A DNA stretch of 64,000 nt from Verrucomicrobiaceae bacterium. GTDB lineage: Bacteria > Verrucomicrobiota > Verrucomicrobiia > Verrucomicrobiales > Verrucomicrobiaceae. Below the pieces are notes generated by a model, which was not told where the DNA came from, did no database searches, and saw only the letters and a program-made list of their open reading frames with translations. The stretch lies in the NCBI GenBank assembly GCA_016795365.1, contig JAEUHN010000031.1, positions 124,001-188,000 on the forward strand. Reading direction: 5' to 3'. A program made the position numbers and the translations under genes. Shown here one piece after another: positions 17,471-26,181 of this stretch (positions are counted from its first letter, which is position 1; every line of letters starts with the position of its first letter).

Positions 17471-18502
17471 TCAAAGGCAACGCCGACGGAACATGCCGAG
17501 AACGACTCCAAGCCCAAGGAACAAGGCGCGTGTGGGTTCCGGCACACCACTGAAACTGAGTCCACCAGCAAAGGCACCTGTGTTGTCAAAAATTGAAGAA
17601 CCAGGAGCCCAATGTCCCGTGTTGTTGATCAGTGCGAGCCATTGCTCCTTGGTTCCGCCCGACGTCTGGAGGTCGATGACGTCCTGATTTGAGAGATCGA
17701 GAGAGTAGGTTCCATTGTAATACTCGACTGTGGGATCAAGACCCACGGCTGTGTTATCGTTGGGATCACTATTGGTCTGGTCGGAGACCGTGGGGACTGT
17801 TATGTAAACGCCGCTGCCGAGAAGCGGGTTCGTCGAGACCAAGCCGTCCGGCAAATTCCCGCCCTGAGAGAAGCCAAGGGAATTCAATCCTCCTGAGTCA
17901 TACCAGTTCTCGGTGTCGCTGTGGCTTCGCTCGCCGAAATCGAGAGCGTAGATGAACCTCGAAACGTTCAGCAGAGGATTCTCGGTGCTGCTCGCCTGGA
18001 AGATATACATCTCGTCGCCGAATGACAGGGGGCCAGAGGGATTGTCGTAGTTCCACTTCAGGTTCAACTCCGAGAAAGAACCGCTGGCCCCGATAGGCAT
18101 CGGAATCCCCCCGGAAGTAGTCCAGGAGACCGCACCACTGAGGTTCTCGGTCGATTTGATGACGGTGCCCGCCAAGATCGTGCTGTTGATCGTCAGCATG
18201 ACCAGGTCTTCGGCACCCGCGCCGACTGCACCCGAAATGTTAGCGCCTTCGAAGTGATGGGTGGAATTGTTCCAGCCGTTATTGGTGATGTAAACAACTT
18301 CGCCAGCCGTCAGTGTTTCCGTTGCCACTAGCGCAAAAGAGTCGCTCCCACTGTTTTCACTTTCGTTGTCATTGTAGCCGATGATCGCCAGCGCTCCTGC
18401 GGACAGGGCTGCATTGGCCGGTCTGGCTGACGCAAACAAGGCGGCACACAGCGTCGATACGATAGCGATGCGACGAGCTGAGTGTGCCGGAGTGTATTTC
18501 AT
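17471..18502 (-). CDS. PEP-CTERM exosortase-substrate protein
   Basis: The 343-residue protein begins at ATG 18502 with a basic, hydrophobic signal peptide ending in ASARPANA, has a body rich in Ser, Thr, Asn and Gly with lamin-tail-like beta strands (ALAIIGYNDNESENSGSDSF and EVVYITNNGWNNSTHHF), and closes with the sorting signal VPEPTRALFLGLGVVLGMFRRRCL region: PEP motif, membrane helix and Arg-rich end. Such proteins are processed by exosortase and often sit with extracellular polysaccharide. No exosortase gene is in this window. An upstream in-frame TTG (18514) exists but ATG fits better. Function of the body is unknown. Confidence 0.85.
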   Translation of the reverse strand: MKYTPAHSARRIAIVSTLCAALFASARPANAALSAGALAIIGYNDNESENSGSDSFALVATETLTAGEVVYITNNGWNNSTHHFEGANISGAVGAGAEDLVMLTINSTILAGTVIKSTENLSGAVSWTTSGGIPMPIGASGSFSELNLKWNYDNPSGPLSFGDEMYIFQASSTENPLLNVSRFIYALDFGERSHSDTENWYDSGGLNSLGFSQGGNLPDGLVSTNPLLGSGVYITVPTVSDQTNSDPNDNTAVGLDPTVEYYNGTYSLDLSNQDVIDLQTSGGTKEQWLALINNTGHWAPGSSIFDNTGAFAGGLSFSGVPEPTRALFLGLGVVLGMFRRRCL

Positions 18503-18634
18503 GTGGGTGAACAAATCTCAGGGATTGTGAATAACTTGAAACCCTAAGTCAATTCCGTTTTATGGAATTTTGACCTGACACGGAAGTATGGATTCGAAAC
18601 TTGCGGTTCAGCGCCGGGCGGCCTTAATCCAAGG

Positions 18635-20275
18635 ATGTCCCAGCCCCGGCTCATCCAGCGCATCCACCCCGCCGACACCGCCATCGTCGCCCTCCGCACC
18701 CTCCCCGCAGGCACCACGGTCAGCCTTGAAAGCGAAATCTGGACCACGACCGAGGCCATCCCGGCCAAGCAAAAGTTCGCCGCGCGCCCCTTTGCCACCG
18801 GCGAGCGCATCACGATGTATGGAGTGACAGTGGGCAAGGCCAAGTCCCCCATCGCCGCCGGAGCGCTGCTCTCGCAAGCCAACGTCGCCCACGACACCGA
18901 TGCCTTCACCGGCAAGCAGCGCGCCTACACCTGGACGCCACCGGACGTGACCAAGTGGCAGGGCCGGACCTTCGCCGGGTTCAAGCGCCCCGACGGCCCC
19001 TGTGGCACCGCCAACTACTGGATCGTGATCCCCCTCGTTTTCTGCGAGAATCGCAACCTCGCCTTCATGCGCGAGGCCCTCACCCGCGCCCTCGGCTACC
19101 ACAAAACCGGGCCGTATGAAGCCTACGCGACCGCCCTGGCCGAAGGATGTCGCCAAGGCATCACCGCCGTGCCCGACATCGCCGAGATCGGCAAGGCGCA
19201 ACCGCTTTTCCCCAACGTCGATGGCGTGAAGTTCCTCCAGCACGACCTCGGCTGCGGCGGCACGCGCCAGGACGCCCAGGCCCTGTGCGGCCTGCTCGCA
19301 GGCTACATCAACCACCCCAACGTCGCCGGTGCCACCATCCTCAGCCTCGGCTGCCAGCACGCCCAGGTAAGCCTTTTGGAGGCCGAACTCGCCGCCCGCA
19401 ACCCGCGCTTCGCCAAGCCCCTTCACATCTTCGAGCAGCAGAAGAGCAAGTCCGAGCGCGACATGATGGCTGCCGCGATCAAGGCCACCTTCGACGGCGT
19501 CGCCAAGGCCAACGAGCAGACCCGCGAGCCCGCACCTCTCAGCGATCTCATCGTCGGCGTCGAGTGCGGCGGCAGCGACGGCTTCTCCGGCCTCTCGGCC
19601 AATCCGGTGATCGGCCACGTCGCGGACCTCCTCGCCGCCCTCGGTGGAGCGCCCGTGCTCAGCGAGTTCCCGGAACTTTGCGGCATTGAGCAAAGCCTGT
19701 CCGATCGCTGCGACACCCCCGCCCTGGCCGACAAGTTCGTCCACCTGATGCGCGCCTACGAGGGCGCCGCCCAGGCCTGCGGTTCCGGCTTCGACGCCAA
19801 TCCTTCCCCCGGCAACATCCGCGACGGACTCATCACCGACGCCATCAAGTCGGCAGGCGCAGCGACCAAAGGCGGCACCAGCCCCATAATCGATGTGCTC
19901 GACTATCCCGAGCCCATCACCAAGCACGGCGGCCTCAGCCTCTACTGCACGCCCGGCAACGACGTGGAAAGCACCACCGCCCTCGCTGGTGGCGGCACGA
20001 ATTTGATCCTCTTCAGCACTGGTCTCGGCACCCCCACCGGCAACCCCGTCTGCCCCACCGTCAAGGTTAGCACCAACACCGAACTCGCCACCCGCCTCGC
20101 CGACATCATCGACTTCGACACCGGAGCCGTCATCACCGGCGACGCCAGCGTCCAGCAGCTCGGCGAAGCTCTCCTCGACTACAGCATCGAAGTCGCCAGC
20201 GGACGCGCCGTGCCCAAGGCCGTCGCCCTTGGCCAGGACGATTTCATTCCTTGGAAGCGGGGCGTATCGCTTTAG
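18635..20275 (+). CDS. uxaA: UxaA-type altronate dehydratase
   Basis: UxaA dehydrates D-altronate to 2-keto-3-deoxygluconate in galacturonate degradation. The 546-residue protein has the N-terminal SAF domain (residues about 8-95, ALLSQANVAHDTDAFTG region at its end) and the large UxaA/GarD dehydratase domain from about 110, with GFKRPDGPCGTANYWIVIPL, DLGCGGTRQDAQALCGLLAG, SLGCQHAQVS, VGVECGGSDGFSGLSANPV and a C-terminal LFSTGLGTPTGNPVCPTVKV. Conserved Cys in these motifs bind the iron-sulfur or metal centre. The related galactarate dehydratase cannot be fully excluded. Its stop codon overlaps the stop codon of the convergent MBOAT gene. Confidence 0.85.
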   Translation: MSQPRLIQRIHPADTAIVALRTLPAGTTVSLESEIWTTTEAIPAKQKFAARPFATGERITMYGVTVGKAKSPIAAGALLSQANVAHDTDAFTGKQRAYTWTPPDVTKWQGRTFAGFKRPDGPCGTANYWIVIPLVFCENRNLAFMREALTRALGYHKTGPYEAYATALAEGCRQGITAVPDIAEIGKAQPLFPNVDGVKFLQHDLGCGGTRQDAQALCGLLAGYINHPNVAGATILSLGCQHAQVSLLEAELAARNPRFAKPLHIFEQQKSKSERDMMAAAIKATFDGVAKANEQTREPAPLSDLIVGVECGGSDGFSGLSANPVIGHVADLLAALGGAPVLSEFPELCGIEQSLSDRCDTPALADKFVHLMRAYEGAAQACGSGFDANPSPGNIRDGLITDAIKSAGAATKGGTSPIIDVLDYPEPITKHGGLSLYCTPGNDVESTTALAGGGTNLILFSTGLGTPTGNPVCPTVKVSTNTELATRLADIIDFDTGAVITGDASVQQLGEALLDYSIEVASGRAVPKAVALGQDDFIPWKRGVSL

Positions 20276-21705
20276 AACTGGAAGTAAATGAAGTCGCTGC
20301 CCACTTCGCAGCGCAGACTGACGATGCCGTAGAGGCAGATGGCAGCGGCAGCGGCTTGGGCGAGGGTCCAGCGCCAGCTTTGCAGGCGTTCGTCACCCGC
20401 CTTGATGAGCAGGTTCCAGCGTTGAAGCAGCGGCAGGAAGAGGATCAAGGGCAGTCCATACTGGAGAGCTTCGAGAGCCAGGGCTCCGCCCATCCGCCAT
20501 TCGGCGGCAGGCGCGGAGAAGGGATTGAGGGCCAGATCACTCATCAGCATGGCTACGCTGTGCTCGCGGAACATCAGCCAGCCGAGATGCATGAGCACAT
20601 ACGTGAGCACCACGCGGAAGATGGCTCCCAGCGCACCACCCTTGTCCGCGAGGATCGGCACGCGCTTGGCGAGTTGCGGCCAGAAGGCCACCAGCACGCC
20701 ATGATAGAAGCCCCAGATCACGTAGTTCCAGCTCGCTCCATGCCAGAGTCCGCTGAGGAAAAAGGTGACGACCAGATTCCGCTTCATCGTGCCCTCGCCA
20801 TTTCGAGAGCCACCGAGCGGGATATAGACATAGTCGCGGAACCAGGTGGAAAGGCTCATGTGCCAGCGCCGCCAGAATTCGCCCGGGCTTTGCGAGAGAT
20901 AAGGGTGATTGAAGTTGGCGCACAACTCGATCCCGAGGAGTCGCGCTGATCCACGCGCCATATCGGTGTAGCCGCTGAAATCGGCATAGATCTGCACCCC
21001 GAACGCAATCACGCCGCCCCACAGCAAGGGGAAGGAAGGATCGCCAAGGGAGAAGACCTTGTCAGCGATCAAGGCCGAGCTGTCAGCGATGACCACCTTC
21101 TGAAACAAGCCCCACAGGAGCAGCACGATGCCGCTGCGAATGTCGTGCAGGTGGATGACGCGCTCTTGCGAGTATTGCGGCAGCATGTGCCCCGCACGTT
21201 CGATGGGGCCTGCCACGAGCTGCGGGAAGAAGGACACGAAGGTCGCATAATCGATGATCGAACGACAGGCCTTCACCTTGCCCTGATACACATCGACGGC
21301 ATACGAGACGCTCTGGAAGGTGAAGAACGAGATGCCTGCGGGCAAAGCGATCTTGATCAGCCAGGGCGATGTCATGAGTCCCATCGAGGTCAGCACCGCG
21401 CTCACGTTTTCGACAAAGAACCCGAAGTATTTGAACACGCCCAGGATCGCCAGATTGACCCCGATGCTGGTGTAAAAGAAGGCCTTCTTCCGCGCCTGAG
21501 TCTTGCTGTCCTCCATGCCGATCGCGCAGCCCCAGTCGAACAAGGTCGTGATGCCAATCAGAATCAGATACCACTGATGCACCCAGCCGTAGAAAACGTA
21601 GCTCGCGGCGATGATGACCACGTTCTGACCACGACGTGGAAGCCAGTAGTAAAGCGCCAGGACGCAGACAAGGAACAGGAGATACTCGATGCTCTGGAAG
21701 ATCAT
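20272..21705 (-). CDS. MBOAT-family O-acyltransferase, AlgI-like
   Basis: The 477-residue multi-pass membrane protein matches AlgI/DltB-like MBOATs, which move acetyl groups across the inner membrane for polysaccharide O-acetylation. Key motifs are FPQLVAGPIERAGHMLPQ, QIYADFSGYTDMARGSARLLG, SPGEFWRRWHMSLSTWFRDY, VYIPLGGSRNG and FFLSGLWHGASWNYVIWG; the His of LWHG is the proposed catalytic residue. It overlaps its upstream partner (AlgJ-like) by 4 bp (ATGA), the same pairing as algI with algJ/algX in alginate systems. The acetylated polymer is unknown. Confidence 0.9.
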   Translation of the reverse strand: MIFQSIEYLLFLVCVLALYYWLPRRGQNVVIIAASYVFYGWVHQWYLILIGITTLFDWGCAIGMEDSKTQARKKAFFYTSIGVNLAILGVFKYFGFFVENVSAVLTSMGLMTSPWLIKIALPAGISFFTFQSVSYAVDVYQGKVKACRSIIDYATFVSFFPQLVAGPIERAGHMLPQYSQERVIHLHDIRSGIVLLLWGLFQKVVIADSSALIADKVFSLGDPSFPLLWGGVIAFGVQIYADFSGYTDMARGSARLLGIELCANFNHPYLSQSPGEFWRRWHMSLSTWFRDYVYIPLGGSRNGEGTMKRNLVVTFFLSGLWHGASWNYVIWGFYHGVLVAFWPQLAKRVPILADKGGALGAIFRVVLTYVLMHLGWLMFREHSVAMLMSDLALNPFSAPAAEWRMGGALALEALQYGLPLILFLPLLQRWNLLIKAGDERLQSWRWTLAQAAAAAICLYGIVSLRCEVGSDFIYFQF

Positions 21706-22862
21706 GGGGCGGGAGCGTTGGCGTTGGCTGAAGGTTTCAAAATAGGAGTGACCACGGGGCCCACACGGGCCCAGAAGTTGGCGAGGTATTGCTTCTGAAT
21801 CTCGTCCTGGCTGGAGATGTGATCGCCGTCCACATACATGTCGAGCACGAGACTGGGATCGTTCGTTTCATCCGTGAAGAGGCAACCCTGGTCCTTCAGG
21901 TAATGGGCCAGGGCTTCCATGTAATGGCTAATGGCGGGCAGGTCGCGTCGCAGGTGGTCGGCATCAGGCTTGCGCTTGATCCGATGGAAGTGCAGCACCA
22001 TGCCGTGCTCCTTCGCCAGCTTGAGCATGTGGGGCAGGAAAGACGCCTCAGGCGAGACATCGAAGGTCATCGGACCGTCTTCATAAACGCCCGGATCAGA
22101 GGCGATGGCGGTGCTGCTCGACGCCTCGCCGAAGTCGCTGCCCAGGTCGCGACGCAGGTGCTCAAGCCCGAATCGTTGATTGAGTTCCATGCGTCGCTCG
22201 CTGCCCGCTGCCTCGGTGCCCAGGCGCGTAGCACGAAAGGCGCGATTCTGAATCTGGCGCCGCATGGTCGTATTGAGTTCATCCGGGGCGAAGAGCGGCG
22301 ACAGATGGTGCTTGATCCATCCGAGAGCCCCGGATTCGAGCACCTTGGCTTCTTCGAAAACCAGCTTCCACTCCGGTTGTGCGTGGCCGTCCAGTTCCTT
22401 CACGAGCGGTTCGTTCATGCCACTCATTCGAATCTCCGGCCATGTCAGATCGGTATCGCGGAAAAAGATCGTGACCAAGGCGGGACGTGCGCCGGATTCG
22501 ACAATGATCTTCTTCAAGAACAAGAACCACAGCGCGGACTGCGATCCGCCCTTGCCGAGCTTCTTTGTGGGCACTCCGCTCAAGGTGCTGAGCTGGGCGG
22601 GGTCGATGCGTGTGTTCAGCATCGAATTGCCAATCAACACCCACACCGGGTTTTGTTGCTTCATCTTGGACAGCTCGCTGCGAGGCGAAAAGCCCGACGT
22701 TCGAAGCTCGGTGACGGCAACTTCATTGGGCGGCTCAAACCCGCTCCACAGCAACGGCGGCAATCCCAGCACCAGCAGCGCGAAAGCTGTCAGCTGAAGC
22801 AATGGACGGATGGCGGGACCGGGAGATGGCACGGTCCATCGAATAGTAACGTCGTCCGCCAT
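21702..22862 (-). CDS. AlgJ/AlgX-like SGNH-type acetyltransferase partner
   Basis: The 386-residue protein has one N-terminal membrane helix (about 20-42) and an extracytoplasmic SGNH-like domain: VWVLIGNSMLNTRIDPAQLS carries the GxS nucleophile block, and VDGDHISSQDEIQKQ near the end supplies the D-x-x-H block. In alginate and related systems such a protein takes acetyl groups delivered by the MBOAT partner and puts them on the polymer. The start is ATG 22862; an in-frame TTG lies 6 bp upstream. It is divergent from trmD and overlaps the MBOAT gene by 4 bp. Confidence 0.75.
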   Translation of the reverse strand: MADDVTIRWTVPSPGPAIRPLLQLTAFALLVLGLPPLLWSGFEPPNEVAVTELRTSGFSPRSELSKMKQQNPVWVLIGNSMLNTRIDPAQLSTLSGVPTKKLGKGGSQSALWFLFLKKIIVESGARPALVTIFFRDTDLTWPEIRMSGMNEPLVKELDGHAQPEWKLVFEEAKVLESGALGWIKHHLSPLFAPDELNTTMRRQIQNRAFRATRLGTEAAGSERRMELNQRFGLEHLRRDLGSDFGEASSSTAIASDPGVYEDGPMTFDVSPEASFLPHMLKLAKEHGMVLHFHRIKRKPDADHLRRDLPAISHYMEALAHYLKDQGCLFTDETNDPSLVLDMYVDGDHISSQDEIQKQYLANFWARVGPVVTPILKPSANANAPAP

Positions 22863-22968
22863 GGGCAAGAACTACTTCGTCTTGTCGCAACGAATGCCAG
22901 ATGCGGCCCTTGGAACTTCCACCGGTTTCTGCTTTGTAGTCCGGCCATTCCGCTTTCTACTCCCGGCA

Positions 22969-23646
22969 ATGCTGCTCGAAGCCATCACTCTTTTCCCCGA
23001 ACTCATCGAGATCCCCATGCGCACCAGCATCATGGGCCGCGCGCAGGAGAAGGGGATCATCAATGTGAAGGTGCATCAGCTTCGCGAACAAGGCCTCGGT
23101 CGGCATCGGCAAGTGGACGACACTCCCTTCGGTGGTGGCCCCGGCATGGTGCTGCGCCCGGAACCGCTGTTCGATCTCTTCGAGAAGTTGGATCGCCCGG
23201 AGGCCCGCATCATTTACATGTCGCCCGCCGGTCGCCCCTTTGATCAGGCCGCCGCGCATCGTCTCGCGGGGGAGTCGCATCTCATCTTCCTCTGCGGTCA
23301 TTATGAAGGCATCGATCAACGCGTGATCGATCACTGGGTGGACGATGAACTGAGCATCGGAGACTACGTCCTCACCAATGGCGCGATCGCGGCGAGTATC
23401 GTCATGGATGCGGTCGTTCGATTGCTTCCTGGCGTGCTTGGTGACGACCTCAGCTCGGTGGAGGAGTCCTTTGGCTCGACAGGACTTCTTGAAGGACCGC
23501 AATACACCAAGCCTGCTGAGTTTCGTGACATGCGTGTGCCCGACATCCTCCTCTCTGGCAATCACGCCAAGATCGCGGCCTGGCGCGCCGAGCAGTCGCG
23601 GATCAAGACGGCTGCGATGCGCCCCGACTTGCTGGAGAACAAGTAA
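22969..23646 (+). CDS. trmD: tRNA (guanine-N1)-methyltransferase TrmD
   Basis: TrmD methylates G37 of tRNAs that read CNN codons and prevents +1 frameshifting. The SPOUT trefoil-knot is intact: DTPFGGGPGMVL, IYMSPAGRPFDQ, LIFLCGHYEGIDQRVI and SIGDYVLTNGAIAASIVMDA, then the DNA-binding-like C-terminal domain with GLLEGPQYTKPAEF and LLSGNHAKIAAWR. Start ATG 22969 (MLLEAITLFPELIEIP) by family fit; a longer open frame upstream has no family similarity and overlaps the AlgJ-like start. It is not in the usual rpsP-rimM-trmD-rplS cluster. Confidence 0.95.
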   Translation: MLLEAITLFPELIEIPMRTSIMGRAQEKGIINVKVHQLREQGLGRHRQVDDTPFGGGPGMVLRPEPLFDLFEKLDRPEARIIYMSPAGRPFDQAAAHRLAGESHLIFLCGHYEGIDQRVIDHWVDDELSIGDYVLTNGAIAASIVMDAVVRLLPGVLGDDLSSVEESFGSTGLLEGPQYTKPAEFRDMRVPDILLSGNHAKIAAWRAEQSRIKTAAMRPDLLENK

Positions 23647-23702
23647 GAGCGCCCGGCGAAGCTCTCCGCTGCGACAGACGCCAGACAGGACATGGCTCCA
23701 GC

Positions 23703-24497
23703 CTAAGCCCTCCGCCTTCTCCGCCACACACCCATCAGGCCCGCCAAGCCCAGCGTCAGCAGGGAGCCCGGTTCAGGCACAGGAGAGAGGGAGATGTTGT
23801 CCACCAGCACACCCATGCTCGGAGTTTGCACTGTGTTCCGTGGAGCCACGATGTAGAGGCGCAGGTAGTCGTAGCCGGTCAGGTCCGGTGTGGTAAAGTC
23901 GATGCCCGCTGTGCGCCAGTTCATCGCCGCGCCATTCATCCAGGAGTCCGTCATGCCCGTGTCGGTGAAAAGGACGGTGCGGCTGAAATCATCCATCAGC
24001 ATCGGCATGTTCGGGTCGCCCATGAACATGTAGTAGCCCAGCGTGTAGTAGATCTGGATCGTCGAGTCCATGGGCATCATGCCCATCGGATCCGTGGGAT
24101 CGAAGAAGTCATAGTCCAGCTCCAGGTGGTAGTTGGTCTGGCTCAACAGCGCGCCGCCGGCAGATAAGGTGGAGATCGGCTGCGAGATGTAGGTCTCGCT
24201 GTTGCTCGTGGGCGCACCCAGCCAGACCATCCGATTGCCATCCGTAGCGCGGAGCGAGTCCTGCACCCAGGTGCTGCCGCTGTTCGGCGTCCAGCGATCA
24301 GCTACGTTGTTCCAGTAGAGCAACGTCGTCGCGTTGGTGGAATCCACGAACGATTGGTTGCCCTCCCAATTCCCGTTTTCGAAGCTACTATTGAGGATCA
24401 CATTGGCACCATGTGCCGCCGAGATCATTGCTAGGCACCACATGGTGCCTGCGAGCACCCGGGCCGAAGTCCGGGCAAAAAGGAGAGAGGTTTTCAT
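23703..24497 (-). CDS. PEP-CTERM protein with carbohydrate-binding-like fold
   Basis: The 264-residue product has a signal peptide (to about residue 31, AAHGANV), a jelly-roll-like body starting VILNSSFENGNWEG and a C-terminal sorting signal PVPEPGSLLTLGLAGLMGVW followed by an Arg cluster. The NGSFE-N-x-x-F-E type start and the WRTAGIDFTTPDLTGYDYLR segment are usual for PEP-CTERM proteins with a CBM4/9- or DUF642-like domain. It is Met- and Asp-rich in the middle (residues about 130-170). Single gene, converges with trmD. Confidence 0.85.
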   Translation of the reverse strand: MKTSLLFARTSARVLAGTMWCLAMISAAHGANVILNSSFENGNWEGNQSFVDSTNATTLLYWNNVADRWTPNSGSTWVQDSLRATDGNRMVWLGAPTSNSETYISQPISTLSAGGALLSQTNYHLELDYDFFDPTDPMGMMPMDSTIQIYYTLGYYMFMGDPNMPMLMDDFSRTVLFTDTGMTDSWMNGAAMNWRTAGIDFTTPDLTGYDYLRLYIVAPRNTVQTPSMGVLVDNISLSPVPEPGSLLTLGLAGLMGVWRRRRRA

Positions 24498-24533
24498 GGG
24501 GCAAGTGAGAGAGAGTTTTGCGCCCGGTCACGC

Positions 24534-25004
24534 TCAGCGTGAGACCGTCTGGGCGGTTTGCACCGGCTTGGTGCGTGGAGCCGTCGTTACCAATGGTTCT
24601 TTATTTGTCAGGCGCGTCTTCGCCTCCGCGATGCTCAGTGGCGAGCGCGTGATCGCCTGCGTCTTGAAACCGGCCTGCCGGATTGTCTCGCGGAACTCGT
24701 CATCGGTGATCGACTGGCCCGTCTTTTCCTTCACAAAGACTTTCTTCAGTTCGAGTGAGATCAGCACCTCCTCAGTCTTGCCCTTCTTCTGGAAGATCTT
24801 CTGGATGCCTTGCACGCAGAAGGCGCAGACAATGCCGTCCACGTCCGCAATGATCGTGTGCGGGGTGGTATCAGGAGTGGGCTTCTTCGCATCGGCAGCC
24901 GTCGCTTTCCGGGTCGAGGTGCCAGTCGCCGATTTCGGCGTGGCAGCGATGGAGGGTAGGGCCAAGGCAAGAGCCAGGAGGGATGTCAGTGCTTGTTTTT
25001 TCAT
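24534..25004 (-). CDS. Exported heavy-metal-associated (HMA) domain protein
   Basis: The 156-residue protein has a signal peptide (MKKQALTSLLALALALPSIA), a Lys/Thr/Ala-rich spacer and an HMA fold (residues about 48-118) in which DVDGIVCAFCVQGIQKIF supplies the C-x-x-C metal site. The sequence between the cysteines (AF) and the exported location point to a periplasmic copper- or mercury-type carrier like MerP, but the metal cannot be told. It is 39 bp after the following exported protein's gene end and likely co-transcribed with it. Confidence 0.75.
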   Translation of the reverse strand: MKKQALTSLLALALALPSIAATPKSATGTSTRKATAADAKKPTPDTTPHTIIADVDGIVCAFCVQGIQKIFQKKGKTEEVLISLELKKVFVKEKTGQSITDDEFRETIRQAGFKTQAITRSPLSIAEAKTRLTNKEPLVTTAPRTKPVQTAQTVSR

Positions 25005-25043
25005 GGGTGGGGGCTGTTGGGATGCAGGTTTGCGGTTGGAAAA

Positions 25044-25697
25044 TCAGAAGTGGATCATGCAGCTCAGCATCGGGTCGCCATCCAGGCTGCACCCCGCCTC
25101 CACGAACCAGTTGTTGCGGAACAGTCGCACCTTCGGGATCACCCGGATGTGGTCGTCCATCTCCGAGATGTAGCTGAAATCGACGATGATCCACGTTGCC
25201 AGCTTGTCGTAGTCATGTGCGTAGGGGGCAAAGCCCAGCGACAGTGTCGTCTCCGCGTGCAGGAAGCCGGAGCCCGCATCCACGGCCGTCTTCGCCGCCG
25301 TGTAGACCCACAGCGTTTCATAGTCCGCCTGTATCGCCGCCCGGCCATAGGCCGAAGTGCTTGTCTTCACACCCCGGCTCCAACCAAAGGCACTGCCCGC
25401 GCCCACCCCGGCGTAGAAATTGGCCTGCGCGTCTTTTAGGTTCCAGCGCTTCAGCAGCCAGTTGTGTTGCACCGCCGTTAGCACCTGCTCCTCATCCCGA
25501 GGCATGCGCAGCCACTCAGCATTGATACCCAGAGCCTTCCCTACCGCATAGGTGTGGTAAGCCTCGAACGAGCTGAATCGACGCATGTAGGTCCCTTGAA
25601 CCTGTGTTGCCCCTTCAAAGGCCACCGGATGCGCCGATGCCAACGCCGCCAGGACAAGCCAGAGCATAAGGATCGTGGATGGAAGCGAGAGATTCAT
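25044..25697 (-). CDS. Exported protein of unknown function, outer-membrane-like
   Basis: The 217-residue product starts at ATG 25697 (an in-frame GTG lies 6 bp upstream) with a signal peptide ending in ALASAHP. The body is rich in alternating hydrophobic and aromatic residues (YAGVGAGSAFGWSRG, AAIQADYETLWVYTAAKTAV, ETTLSLGFAPYAHDYDKLA) and ends with MLSCMIHF, which suggests a small beta-barrel. It is the first gene of a pair with the HMA-domain protein, so a metal-related role is possible. No family recognised. Confidence 0.55.
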   Translation of the reverse strand: MNLSLPSTILMLWLVLAALASAHPVAFEGATQVQGTYMRRFSSFEAYHTYAVGKALGINAEWLRMPRDEEQVLTAVQHNWLLKRWNLKDAQANFYAGVGAGSAFGWSRGVKTSTSAYGRAAIQADYETLWVYTAAKTAVDAGSGFLHAETTLSLGFAPYAHDYDKLATWIIVDFSYISEMDDHIRVIPKVRLFRNNWFVEAGCSLDGDPMLSCMIHF

Positions 25698-26181
25698 TGC
25701 CACAGACGAGTGAGTTTATGGTAATTATAAATTTTGAACAACCAAAGTTTCGCGCGTTTGAGAAAAAAGTGTTCAGCAGCCCAGTAGAACCTTCACCCGC
25801 TCATCGCTTTGTTTGCCACGACCGGTGTCCGCTGGTCGCCAATCCGCTGGCGCGACTCAGCTGCTATCCGACCAGAGCACTCGACGCCGAACTCGGGGGC
25901 ATGTGGCTTCTTCGCAAACCTCAGGAGCCGACGGCACAGGCATCGTCGCTATGGTTGCGTCCTCATCGGGCACAAGGGTGCGAAGTCCGACGACACCCAG
26001 CATGACATCGCTGACTCACTCGGCGTCGAGGTCAGAGCGTCACGCGCTTGGTTCGCTACCTCCGATGGAGTTCACCTCTGGTCCGCCTTGCATGAGTGAA
26101 GTTCTGGGAACGCGTCGTAACTCACCACGACCTCAAAGTCCCAAATCCTGAATGCGTCTGCCGATTTCTCATTTCACCTCC
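25698..26181. other. 484-bp gap without a supported gene
   Basis: The stretch separates two divergent units. Short open frames exist on both strands but have Arg/Ser/Pro-rich, non-coding composition and no recognisable motif. The part from 25830 to 26100 could be a decayed gene, but I cannot name it. No RNA gene or repeat was seen. Confidence 0.5.

Noticed and set aside
25742-26151. Short open frames in the gap before the DUF1553 gene
   Set aside because: Several overlapping frames with no preferred one, Arg/Ser-rich, no ribosome site; kept only as a note that a decayed gene is possible.
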